NCBI GenBank assembly: GCA_945787015.1
Contig: CALZGM010000022.1
Location: 1 to 62,413, forward strand
From: an uncultured Roseburia sp.
Lineage (GTDB): Bacteria; Bacillota; Clostridia; Lachnospirales; Lachnospiraceae
Length of the DNA: 62,413 nt
Direction of reading: 5' to 3'
The position numbers were made by a program, and so were the translations under genes. Positions 44,065-51,004 of this stretch are shown in pieces (the first letter of the stretch is position 1; each line of letters starts with the position of its first letter). The notes below the pieces were generated by a model, which did no database searches, was not told the DNA's origin, and was given only the letters and a program-made list of their open reading frames with translations.

Positions 44065-44586
44065 ATGGCAGAGGCACGCTGGTATGTAGTTCATACCTAC
44101 TCAGGTTATGAGAATAAGGTAAAAGCGAACATTGACAAGACAATTGAAAACAGACATTTGGAAGATCAGATTTTAGAAGTCAGAGTTCCGATGCAGGATG
44201 TTGTTGAGATGAAAAATGGCGCAAATAAAACCGTATCAAAGAAGATGTTTCCGGGATACGTGCTTATCAATATGGTTATGAATGACGACACTTGGTATGT
44301 TGTCAGAAATACCCGTGGTGTCACCGGATTTGTTGGTCCGGGAAGTAAGCCGGTACCACTTACCGATATGGAAATGAAACCATTAGGAATCAAGACAACA
44401 GCAGACGTTGAAGTAGATTTCGCAGAGGGCGATATGGTTACTGTTACAGGAGGCGTATGGAAGGATACCGTTGGTGTCATCCGTTCTATGAATCCAAGTA
44501 AGCAGATTGTTACAATCAACGTTGAGTTATTCGGTCGCGAAACACCGGTAGAAATAAGTTTCGCAGATGTAAAGCTTACACAGTAA
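44065..44586 (+). CDS. nusG: Transcription antitermination factor NusG
   Basis: A 173-aa NusG with the N-terminal NGN domain (WYVVHTYSGYENKVKANIDK, FPGYVLINM) and a C-terminal KOW domain (EGDMVTVTGGVWKDTVGVIR). It links RNA polymerase elongation to ribosomes or Rho. Located after secE as in most bacteria. Confidence 0.97.
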   Translation: MAEARWYVVHTYSGYENKVKANIDKTIENRHLEDQILEVRVPMQDVVEMKNGANKTVSKKMFPGYVLINMVMNDDTWYVVRNTRGVTGFVGPGSKPVPLTDMEMKPLGIKTTADVEVDFAEGDMVTVTGGVWKDTVGVIRSMNPSKQIVTINVELFGRETPVEISFADVKLTQ

Positions 44587-44634
44587 GTAAAACATGAAAA
44601 AACATGTTAGAACTAATTAAGGAGGAAATTTCCA

Positions 44635-45060
44635 ATGGCAAAGAAAGTAGAAGGATATATCAAATTGCAGATTCCTGCTGGCAAGGCTACACCTGCTCCA
44701 CCAGTTGGTCCTGCACTTGGTCAGCATGGCGTTAACATTGTAGAATTTACAAAACAGTTCAACGCAAGAACAGCTGAAATGGGAGATACAATTATCCCTG
44801 TAGTTATTACAGTATATGCAGACAGAAGCTTCAGCTTCATCACAAAGACACCACCAGCTCCAGTATTAATTAAGAAGGCTTGCGGTATTAAGTCTGGTTC
44901 TGGTACACCGAACAAGACAAAGGTTGCAGTTCTTCCTAAGGCAAAATTACAGGAAATCGCAGAGTTAAAGATGAAGGACTTAAATGCAGCATCCTTAGAA
45001 GCAGCTATGAGCATGATTGAAGGTACTGCTAAGAGTATGGGTGTTACAATCGGAGAATAA
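44635..45060 (+). CDS. rplK: 50S ribosomal protein L11
   Basis: A 141-aa L11 of the GTPase-associated centre. [20 protein letters not shown] and the rRNA-binding C-terminal domain [20 protein letters not shown] are conserved. AAGGAGG precedes ATG 44635. Confidence 0.97.
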   Translation: MAKKVEGYIKLQIPAGKATPAPPVGPALGQHGVNIVEFTKQFNARTAEMGDTIIPVVITVYADRSFSFITKTPPAPVLIKKACGIKSGSGTPNKTKVAVLPKAKLQEIAELKMKDLNAASLEAAMSMIEGTAKSMGVTIGE

Positions 45061-45097
45061 TCTGATTTGTACTATTAATTAAGAAACAAGTTAACCA

Positions 45098-45147
45098 TTA
45101 TGTGGGAGGGACCTCTCCCGATAATACCACCAGGAGGTTTTTTTAGA
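45098..45147 (+). promoter_or_regulatory. Candidate L1-binding leader hairpin before rplA
   Basis: GGGAGG and CCTCTCCC (about 45103-45119) can form a stem-loop, followed by GATAATACC and AGGAGG. This resembles autoregulatory sites by which L1 controls the L11-L1 operon. Similarity judged by eye only. Confidence 0.45.
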
Positions 45148-45843
45148 ATGAAAAGAGGAAAGAAATATCAGGACGCTGTAAAATCTTTTGACAAGTTAGC
45201 TCAGTACGATGTTGCAGAAGCTATCGGTTTAGTAAAGAAGAACGCTACAGCAAAATTTGATGAGACAATCGAACTTCATGTTAGAACAGGTTGTGATGGT
45301 CGTCATGCAGAACAGCAGATTCGTGGTGCGGTAGTATTACCACACGGTACAGGTAAAACAGTTAAAGTTTTAGTATTCGCTAAGGGTACTAAGTTAGATG
45401 AAGCACAGGCAGCAGGAGCTGACTACGTTGGTGGAGAGGAATTAATTCCAAAGATCCAGAACGAAGGATGGTTTGACTTCGACGTTGTTGTTGCTACACC
45501 TGATATGATGGGTGTTGTTGGTCGTTTGGGTCGTGTACTTGGACCAAAGGGCTTAATGCCAAACCCAAAAGCAGGAACTGTTACTATGGACGTTACAAAG
45601 GCTGTTAACGACATCAAAGCTGGTAAGATTGAATACAGATTGGACAAAACAAACATTATCCACGTGCCAGTTGGAAAAGCTTCTTTCACAGAAGAACAGT
45701 TAAGCGACAACTTCCAGACCATTATGGGAGCTATCAATAAAGCAAAACCAGCAAGCTTAAAGGGTCAGTACATTAAGAGTGCAGTAATCACATCTACAAT
45801 GGGACCTGGTGTGAAATTAAACGTTTCTAAACTTGGAAACTAA
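45148..45843 (+). CDS. rplA: 50S ribosomal protein L1
   Basis: A 231-aa L1, which shapes the mobile L1 stalk and can repress its own operon. [19 protein letters not shown] is the signature. The start is ATG 45148 after AGGAGG, since the open frame runs back to 45100 without an RBS. Confidence 0.97.
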   Translation: MKRGKKYQDAVKSFDKLAQYDVAEAIGLVKKNATAKFDETIELHVRTGCDGRHAEQQIRGAVVLPHGTGKTVKVLVFAKGTKLDEAQAAGADYVGGEELIPKIQNEGWFDFDVVVATPDMMGVVGRLGRVLGPKGLMPNPKAGTVTMDVTKAVNDIKAGKIEYRLDKTNIIHVPVGKASFTEEQLSDNFQTIMGAINKAKPASLKGQYIKSAVITSTMGPGVKLNVSKLGN

Positions 45844-45882
45844 TCAGGACTGAAAGATTTTAAGATTGTTGGGAAGTTTTAG

Positions 45883-45911
45883 TTGACAAGCCCAATATAC
45901 AATGCTATAAT
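45883..45911 (+). promoter_or_regulatory. Strong promoter of rplJL operon
   Basis: TTGACA (45883-45888), a 17-nt spacer and TATAAT (45906-45911): both boxes match consensus. Confidence 0.9.
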
Positions 45912-46035
45912 GCATAAGCATATTGCCGAAGACAGTAGGTGCCGTAAGGCATAAAGGTAAAACACCTACCGAGGAGATTATAATCATTCAAGATGATTTC
46001 TGCCTCTCTGTCTGCGGACAGAGAGGTTTTTAATA
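45912..46035 (+). ncRNA. L10 leader with attenuator hairpin
   Basis: The leader of rplJ contains AGTAGGTGCC-type and CACCTACCGAGGAG segments typical of the L10-binding leader, ending in a perfect 10-bp hairpin CCTCTCTGTC/GACAGAGAGG (46003-46012/46017-46026) with a T run. L10-L12 bound to the leader is expected to favour termination. Assignment to the L10 leader class is from context and layout. Confidence 0.75.
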
Positions 46036-46099
46036 TTTCGATAAGAATTATAACCTCTAAAGTCTTTTATGCATGAATAATAAAAGGAGGTAAACAATC

Positions 46100-46672
46100 G
46101 TGGCAAAAGTAGAACTTAAACAGCCAATCGTTCAGGAGATTTCTGATAACATCAAAGATGCACAGTCATTAGTAGTAGTAGACTACCGTGGACTTACTGT
46201 TGCACAGGATACAGAACTTCGTAAAGCATTAAGAGAAGCTGGTATTACTTATAAGGTTTATAAGAATACTTTAGTAAAACGTGCTATTGCAGGTACTGAA
46301 TTCGAAAGTTTAGCAGATTCCCTTGAAGGACCAAACGCATTCGCTATGTCTGCAACAGATGCAACAGCACCTGCAAGAGTATTAGCAGAGTTCGCGAAGA
46401 AAGCACCGAAGCTTGAAATCAAAGCCGGTGTAGTAGAAGGCACATTCTATGATGAGAATGGCATGAAAGCAATCTCAGCTATCCCATCAAGAGACGTACT
46501 TCTTGGAAGATTATTTGGCAGCATGCAGTCACCAATCACAAATCTTGCTCGCGTTCTTAATCAGATCGCAGAAAAAGGTGGCGCAGGCGCAGCTGTAGAA
46601 GCAGCACCGGCTGAAGAAGCACCGGTAGCTGAGGCTCCGGCAGAAGAAGCAGCTGAAACAACAGCTGAATAA
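46100..46672 (+). CDS. rplJ: 50S ribosomal protein L10
   Basis: A 190-aa L10 that carries the L7/L12 dimers. DAQSLVVVDYRGLTVAQDTE and YKVYKNTLVKRAI are conserved. The C-terminal tail is an Ala/Glu/Pro-rich repeat (about 165-190), longer than usual. GTG start 46100 behind AAAGGAGG. Confidence 0.96.
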   Translation: MAKVELKQPIVQEISDNIKDAQSLVVVDYRGLTVAQDTELRKALREAGITYKVYKNTLVKRAIAGTEFESLADSLEGPNAFAMSATDATAPARVLAEFAKKAPKLEIKAGVVEGTFYDENGMKAISAIPSRDVLLGRLFGSMQSPITNLARVLNQIAEKGGAGAAVEAAPAEEAPVAEAPAEEAAETTAE

Positions 46673-46739
46673 TTCATACGAATTAGGAAACAGGAAACGG
46701 CGAAAGCCAATATATTAAATTTTAATGGAGGAAATTAAA

Positions 46740-47111
46740 ATGGCAAAATTAACAACAGCAGAATTTATTGAAGCTATCAAAGAGTTAAGCGTATTAGAAT
46801 TAAACGAGTTAGTAAAAGCTTGTGAAGAAGAATTTGGTGTATCTGCAGCAGCAGGTGTTGTAGTAGCAGCAGCTGGCCCAGCAGTAGAAGCAGAAGAGAA
46901 GACAGAGTTCGACGTTGAGTTAACAGAAGTTGGACCAAACAAGGTTAAGGTTATCAAAGTTGTTCGTGAAGAGACTGGTTTAGGCTTAAAAGAAGCTAAA
47001 GACGTAGTTGATGGCGCACCAAAGATCGTTAAAGAAGCAGCTGACAAAGCAACAGCTGAAGCAATCAAAGCTAAATTAGAAGCTGAAGGTGCTAAAGTTA
47101 CTCTTAAGTAA
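46740..47111 (+). CDS. rplL: 50S ribosomal protein L7/L12
   Basis: A 123-aa stalk protein with an N-terminal dimerisation region, an Ala-rich hinge (about 35-50) and the C-terminal domain [20 protein letters not shown] that recruits GTPase factors. ATG 46740 follows GGAGG; the in-frame ATG 46725 overlaps that site and is rejected. Confidence 0.97.
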   Translation: MAKLTTAEFIEAIKELSVLELNELVKACEEEFGVSAAAGVVVAAAGPAVEAEEKTEFDVELTEVGPNKVKVIKVVREETGLGLKEAKDVVDGAPKIVKEAADKATAEAIKAKLEAEGAKVTLK

Positions 47112-47118
47112 GAATCAC

Positions 47119-47258
47119 GTAAGCTACGAGCAGAGTGAAAGCGGAAAAGACCCCACTCCCGGAAATTTATTTCCAGGGGTGAGGTCTTTTTTGATTTCAT
47201 TCGGCGACAGCCGTGTGCGGACAGACTTTGTCTGGCGGCTACTCTGCTCGTAGTTTAC
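47119..47258 (+). terminator. Terminator of rplJL nested in an 18-bp inverted repeat
   Basis: An inner terminator (47146-47192, GACCCCACTCCC pairing with GGGGTGAGGTC, then T6) lies within outer arms 47119-47136 and 47241-47258, which pair at 17 of 18 bases. A further hairpin sits between them at about 47210-47239. Confidence 0.8.
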
Positions 47259-47325
47259 ATGGATGCTGCTCTCCAAAAACGAGAGCCATTTCTACGTAAA
47301 GAACCTTGCACTCTACAGACGAATG

Positions 47326-47342
47326 CGATACTTTAAAAGTAT
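47326..47342. promoter_or_regulatory. Operator-like palindrome before XRE gene
   Basis: GATACTT and AAGTATC with a 3-nt centre lie 36 bp upstream of the XRE regulator start, a likely site for autoregulation. Confidence 0.45.
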
Positions 47343-47377
47343 CAAGTGCATGCACTGTTACAAAAGGAGAGATAAAA

Positions 47378-48049
47378 ATGGATCAGGAAAAAATGGGCAA
47401 GTTTATGTTAGAAATGCGAAAACAAAAAGGACTGACGCAGAAAGAACTGGCAGAGCAGATAGGAATCAGCGATAAAACCATTTCAAAGTGGGAATGCGGA
47501 AACAGCATCCCGGATATCAGCTATCTGGAACCATTGTGTCATTCTTTAGAAATTAGCGTGAATGAACTTTTGTCCGGTGAACACTTGACTGAAGAGAGCT
47601 ATTCCGAAAAAGCGGAGGAAAATATTATGGCACTCATGAAGGAAAATGAAAAGAATAAAAAGACAGGTTTCTGGCGGAAAGTTTTCGGAATCCTGGCAGC
47701 CTGCGTAGGAATGGCAATTCTCATTTTTAGCAGAAATCAGGAAGTCAGAGTGCTACAGTATTATATTAATTATTTTACATTGCTGGTTTTTGGACTGCTT
47801 TGTGTCGCAGGTGTTCTGTTATCCGGAAAGAAAACTAAAATGGAAATACTGTCAGTACTGCAAAAAATTGTTGTGCCAAATGGCGTGCTGATTGCACTCA
47901 TTCAAGTTGTGAATATGTTAAGGGATTTAGATGAACCGAGCGCAATTGGGCCAATTGTATCGGCGTGCATATTGTCGATACTGTATGGCGTTAGTTCTTA
48001 TCTGGTAGTAACCATACTAAAATTGCTGGGAGAAAAGGAAGAAAAATAA
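47378..48049 (+). CDS. XRE-family regulator with membrane tail
   Basis: A 223-aa protein: an N-terminal XRE helix-turn-helix (about 5-60, TQKELAEQIGISDKTISKWE), linker, then three or four membrane helices (about 105-125, 132-152, 168-188 and 192-212). Its N-terminal half resembles the frameshifted gene at 29391. Likely a membrane-tethered transcription factor. AAAAGGAG precedes ATG 47378; the frame is open from 47306. Confidence 0.85.
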   Translation: MDQEKMGKFMLEMRKQKGLTQKELAEQIGISDKTISKWECGNSIPDISYLEPLCHSLEISVNELLSGEHLTEESYSEKAEENIMALMKENEKNKKTGFWRKVFGILAACVGMAILIFSRNQEVRVLQYYINYFTLLVFGLLCVAGVLLSGKKTKMEILSVLQKIVVPNGVLIALIQVVNMLRDLDEPSAIGPIVSACILSILYGVSSYLVVTILKLLGEKEEK

Positions 48050-48061
48050 AGATTAATAAAG

Positions 48062-48098
48062 TATACCCATCTACTCTGCTAAAATAGATGGGTATATT
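48062..48098. terminator. Bidirectional terminator
   Basis: TATACCCATCTA (48062-48073) pairs perfectly with TAGATGGGTATA (48085-48096) between convergent genes. Confidence 0.8.
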
Positions 48099-48110
48099 TC
48101 GCCTATGCAA

Positions 48111-48932
48111 TTATGATTCCTTGTGTATCTCATGAATACCTTCTGCTATTTTGGCAAACATATCCGAAGCATTGACATGTTTCTCAAAATTGCCCTGAAA
48201 TGCACCGATATGAACGTGCACCGGGAATTCCTTATCACCACACTTGATGGTCTGTTCATTTTGGAGTGATACCTTCTTTACAATCTCATTAGCATGTTCC
48301 ATATCTTTGCTATTAGTGAATACAACAAATTCATCTCCGCCAATTCTCAAAAAAACATCTTCATCGTCGCATGCCTTTTCCACACGGCGCATTAACTCCA
48401 GCAGTGCAGCATCCCCAGCGTCTCTTCCAAGATTATTATTAATCCACATTAACCGACACAAGTCTGCACATACATATGCATTATTTTTTCTTTCCTGTAT
48501 AACATCATATAATTCTGTAAGATCATATTTCACTCTACTCATTGCATCACCCTCCGAATTTAAATACATTCCTTGAACGGAGAATTTTGGTGTATGACCT
48601 GAAAAATGCCGGGTTTTTCGGTATTCACTGGGAGTGATTCCCCATATCTTACGAAAGCCTCTGGTAAAACTCTCTGCATTGGAATAACCGAATTTTAATG
48701 CAATATCAAGAATACTATCGTTGGTTTGCAAGATGTCTCTGGCAGCACAAGAAAAACGTCTTCTTAGAATGTACTCTTTGACTGATATATGAAATGCGTA
48801 CTTAAATGTCTTCTGAAGACTTGATACCGACACATAACAATAATCTGCCAGTTCTTGCAGCATAATCTCTCCTGCAATATGTTCCTCAATATAATCCAAA
48901 GCATTAATTAGTACCTCTGCATTATTCACCAT
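48111..48932 (-). CDS. AraC-type HTH fused to degenerate GGDEF domain
   Basis: A 273-aa protein. Residues 5-108 are an AraC/XylS DNA-binding domain with two helix-turn-helices (LQELADYCYVSVSSLQKTFK; LDIALKFGYSNAESFTRGFR). Residues 140-270 are a short GGDEF domain: ADLCRLMWINNNLGRDAGD and the intact RIGGDEFVVF signature. The first acidic region reads ADLC where DxD is usual, so diguanylate cyclase activity is doubtful. No ligand-binding N-terminus is present. Confidence 0.85.
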   Translation of the reverse strand: MVNNAEVLINALDYIEEHIAGEIMLQELADYCYVSVSSLQKTFKYAFHISVKEYILRRRFSCAARDILQTNDSILDIALKFGYSNAESFTRGFRKIWGITPSEYRKTRHFSGHTPKFSVQGMYLNSEGDAMSRVKYDLTELYDVIQERKNNAYVCADLCRLMWINNNLGRDAGDAALLELMRRVEKACDDEDVFLRIGGDEFVVFTNSKDMEHANEIVKKVSLQNEQTIKCGDKEFPVHVHIGAFQGNFEKHVNASDMFAKIAEGIHEIHKES

Positions 48933-49034
48933 TTTCCAACCTTCCGTTCATTTATTTCATCGATCGATAAGAATATGATATATGATTGCCTGGCGTATTT
49001 CTTGACCTTTTACGTAAAAATGCTTTCTATTTTT

Positions 49035-49517
49035 CTATTGACAAATCTTCCCGTCTACAATTGCTTTCTGAACCCAAAGCTGTAGCGAGTCTACTGCTAA
49101 AGATATCTGGGAAAGCTGATTCTGAATCCTTTCAAAATCCTCCTTTTCGTCTTCTGAAATGATACCGTCTACAGTTATTTCGATGAGCCGGGTCTTTTCC
49201 TTTTCAAGAGAATTTAAGGATGCCAGCATTTCCAAGGTAATCTGCGACAAATCCTTAAGCTTTACTTCCGGAACATATTCCTGACCGATTGGACATTCAT
49301 GCGAACAATAATAATTACATAAAGAAGGATTCTTATAGCAATCAGCCATAGCAAGAATTTCATCGGGATGAGGAAGGGACTTCTCACTTTCTATTTTTTC
49401 AATTCTGTCAGATGACATATATTCAAGTAATTCAGCGGCACCTTCTCTGGTGAGACCTGCAGCTTCACGGCTGGTCTGATAGATATTTTTGTTTTCTTTG
49501 GTAGATTTTCTTCCCAT
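49035..49517 (-). CDS. XRE-family regulator, cysteine-rich centre
   Basis: A 160-aa protein with an N-terminal XRE helix-turn-helix (SREAAGLTREGAAELLEYMS), a central cysteine cluster (NPSLCNYYCSHECPIG) and a C-terminal helical part. The three closely spaced cysteines may bind a metal or cluster. It is transcribed away from a small gene at 49683, sharing a palindrome at 49545-49556. Confidence 0.8.
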   Translation of the reverse strand: MGRKSTKENKNIYQTSREAAGLTREGAAELLEYMSSDRIEKIESEKSLPHPDEILAMADCYKNPSLCNYYCSHECPIGQEYVPEVKLKDLSQITLEMLASLNSLEKEKTRLIEITVDGIISEDEKEDFERIQNQLSQISLAVDSLQLWVQKAIVDGKICQ

Positions 49518-49544
49518 AAATAAACTCCCTGTTTTTCTATTTTG

Positions 49545-49556
49545 CAGTTTAAACTG
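49545..49556. promoter_or_regulatory. 12-bp palindrome in divergent promoter region
   Basis: CAGTTTAAACTG lies 28 bp upstream of the XRE regulator gene in the intergenic region facing the small gene at 49683, so it could control both. Confidence 0.5.
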
Positions 49557-49682
49557 AAATAAAACTTATTAATTCGGACTTTTGAGGGTGTTTTCCGACA
49601 TAGATATATTATATACTGTATTCAAACAAGTGAAAACCATTAATTTAAAACCCCAGGAAGCATGCGTAAGGGAGGCTTTAAA

Positions 49683-49838
49683 ATGAGCATTGAACAAAGA
49701 GTCCTAACCTGCAGAGTGTTAGAAAAGATGAAAGAACAAAAGGGATATAGTAAAAAATTAGGGTTGGAAAATGCATCTACAATTCATGGGCAGAAAATGA
49801 ATGGTGATGTTAAAACTATAATAGAGAAAGGAACGTGA
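49683..49838 (+). CDS. Small protein of unknown function (51 aa)
   Basis: A 51-residue ORF beginning MSIEQRVLTCRVLEKMKEQK, with GGGAGG at 49670-49675. It is positively charged and contains no membrane helix. Its divergence from the XRE gene suggests a regulated pair. Support is the strong RBS, the frame and the position. Confidence 0.65.
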   Translation: MSIEQRVLTCRVLEKMKEQKGYSKKLGLENASTIHGQKMNGDVKTIIEKGT

Positions 49839-49843
49839 AGAAT

Positions 49844-50068
49844 ATGTTAGGTTTTATTATTTGTATGGGCTTGCTGTCTTTTATGCTGTGGATTGGATTT
49901 AAATTAACCGGTGCAATCTTTTCGGCTTGCTTCTGGCTTTTCATTGAAGTACCTTTGGCGGTGGCTGCCGGAGGAATTGGTTTGATTTGTTGTTGCACGA
50001 TTATTTTAATACCGGTTGGCATATGGTTTTTTAAAACAGGTTTCAAATTATTAATACCGGGTATATAA
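49844..50068 (+). CDS. Small membrane protein (74 aa)
   Basis: A 74-aa very hydrophobic protein with two to three membrane segments and a GLICCC cysteine cluster. It starts 5 nt after the previous stop, so probably the same operon as the 51-aa gene. No family recognised. Confidence 0.65.
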   Translation: MLGFIICMGLLSFMLWIGFKLTGAIFSACFWLFIEVPLAVAAGGIGLICCCTIILIPVGIWFFKTGFKLLIPGI

Positions 50069-50152
50069 AAAGGAGGCAAAATCCTCTCCTCGTCATAGGA
50101 CAAATTTTACTTCGTAAAATGGGATTTTGCTTCGTAAAACAAGGAGGATATT

Positions 50153-50473
50153 ATGATTACAACTACAACACCTTCCGTAGAAGGAAAAAGAATTGTTGAG
50201 TACAAAGGAATTGTATTTGGAGAGGTTGTCTCCGGCGTGAATTTTGTGAGAGATATCGCAGCTTCGTTTAGTAACTTTTTTGGAGGAAGATCCGGAAGCT
50301 ACGAAGAAGAACTAATTCAGGCAAGACAAAACGCAATCAAAGAAATGGAACAAAAAGCAGCTTCGCTGGGAGCAAACGCGGTAGTAGGCGTTGATATTGA
50401 TTATGAGGTACTTGGCGCAGACAACGGAATGCTGATGGTTACAGCCAGCGGAACAGCAGTTACGGTTCAGTAA
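50153..50473 (+). CDS. YbjQ-family protein (DUF74, heavy-metal-binding domain)
   Basis: A 106-aa YbjQ/DUF74 protein; the family forms pentamers and its role is unknown. [20 protein letters not shown] and [18 protein letters not shown] are the conserved ends. AAGGAGG precedes ATG 50153. Upstream at 50104-50142 are two related hairpins built from ACTTCGT/GCTTCGT units. Confidence 0.9.
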   Translation: MITTTTPSVEGKRIVEYKGIVFGEVVSGVNFVRDIAASFSNFFGGRSGSYEEELIQARQNAIKEMEQKAASLGANAVVGVDIDYEVLGADNGMLMVTASGTAVTVQ

Positions 50474-50503
50474 CGGTTAAAAAGGGATTTTTTGATGAAA
50501 GCG

Positions 50504-50545
50504 TTTAGAGGGGGATGTCTTTTGATGTTCCCCTCTAAATGTTTT
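50504..50545 (+). terminator. Terminator of YbjQ-family gene
   Basis: TTTAGAGGGG (50504-50513) pairs with CCCCTCTAAA (50530-50539), followed by TGTTTTG. Confidence 0.7.
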
Positions 50546-50610
50546 GTGATGTAATTACCTTTGGAACATTGATATAGCGGTTTGTGATAGGAAATCTCAG
50601 AAGAGGGTGG

Positions 50611-50744
50611 TTGATTTTTCAACCACCCTAGTGTATAATTTACTCGAAGGTAATCGGATATGACTCCGATTTGCCCTCAGTGAAATATAAGTTTAAAAGA
50701 TTAGCACCCATCACTTTGGCGGTAAGGGGTGCTATTTCTTTTTG
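50611..50744 (+). ncRNA. Candidate small RNA upstream of rpoB
   Basis: TTGATT (50611-50616), a 17-nt spacer and TATAAT (50634-50639) form a promoter that overlaps an 11-bp perfect hairpin (50604-50614/50619-50629). The transcript would contain AATCGGA/TCCGATT (50652-50658/50665-50671) and end at a terminator AGCACCC/GGGTGCT (50703-50709/50727-50733) plus a T-rich run at 50735-50743. Length is about 100 nt. No ORF or known RNA class is recognised. Confidence 0.5.
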
Positions 50745-50775
50745 TTAAATTACGCAAAAATTTGTAAATTTCTTC

Positions 50776-50805
50776 TTGACTTCTCATTTGCAATTGTGCT
50801 ATCAT
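50776..50805 (+). promoter_or_regulatory. Promoter of rpoBC operon
   Basis: TTGACT (50776-50781), an 18-nt spacer and TATCAT (50800-50805) with TG two bases upstream (extended -10). Confidence 0.7.
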
Positions 50806-51004
50806 ATACGGTGCACTATTGTGGTGCTTTGTGCTCATTGTGCAATTTTTTCTAGTGGGCACGGGTTTATCCCTATACATTATCTTGTGGTCGGGGTAGA
50901 TTTTAGGACGGAATAAGGAAGCTTCGTATTCCGTTTGAGACAATAGAGACTGCGTCTTTTGTATTTTCTATTGTGATGAATAAAAAACGAGAGGTGAAAC
51001 GTCA
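50806..51004 (+). other. Long rpoB leader
   Basis: About 200 nt of untranslated leader with hairpin-forming segments, including GGAAT/ATTCC around 50911-50932 and ACAATAG/CTATTGT (50941-50974). Long rpoB leaders commonly allow feedback regulation. The full gap 50474-51004 holds this leader, a terminator and the candidate small RNA, no protein gene. Confidence 0.5.

Noticed and set aside
50611-50744. Known riboswitch or T-box
   Set aside because: No T-box sequence or recognisable riboswitch core is visible, so it is listed only as a candidate RNA.
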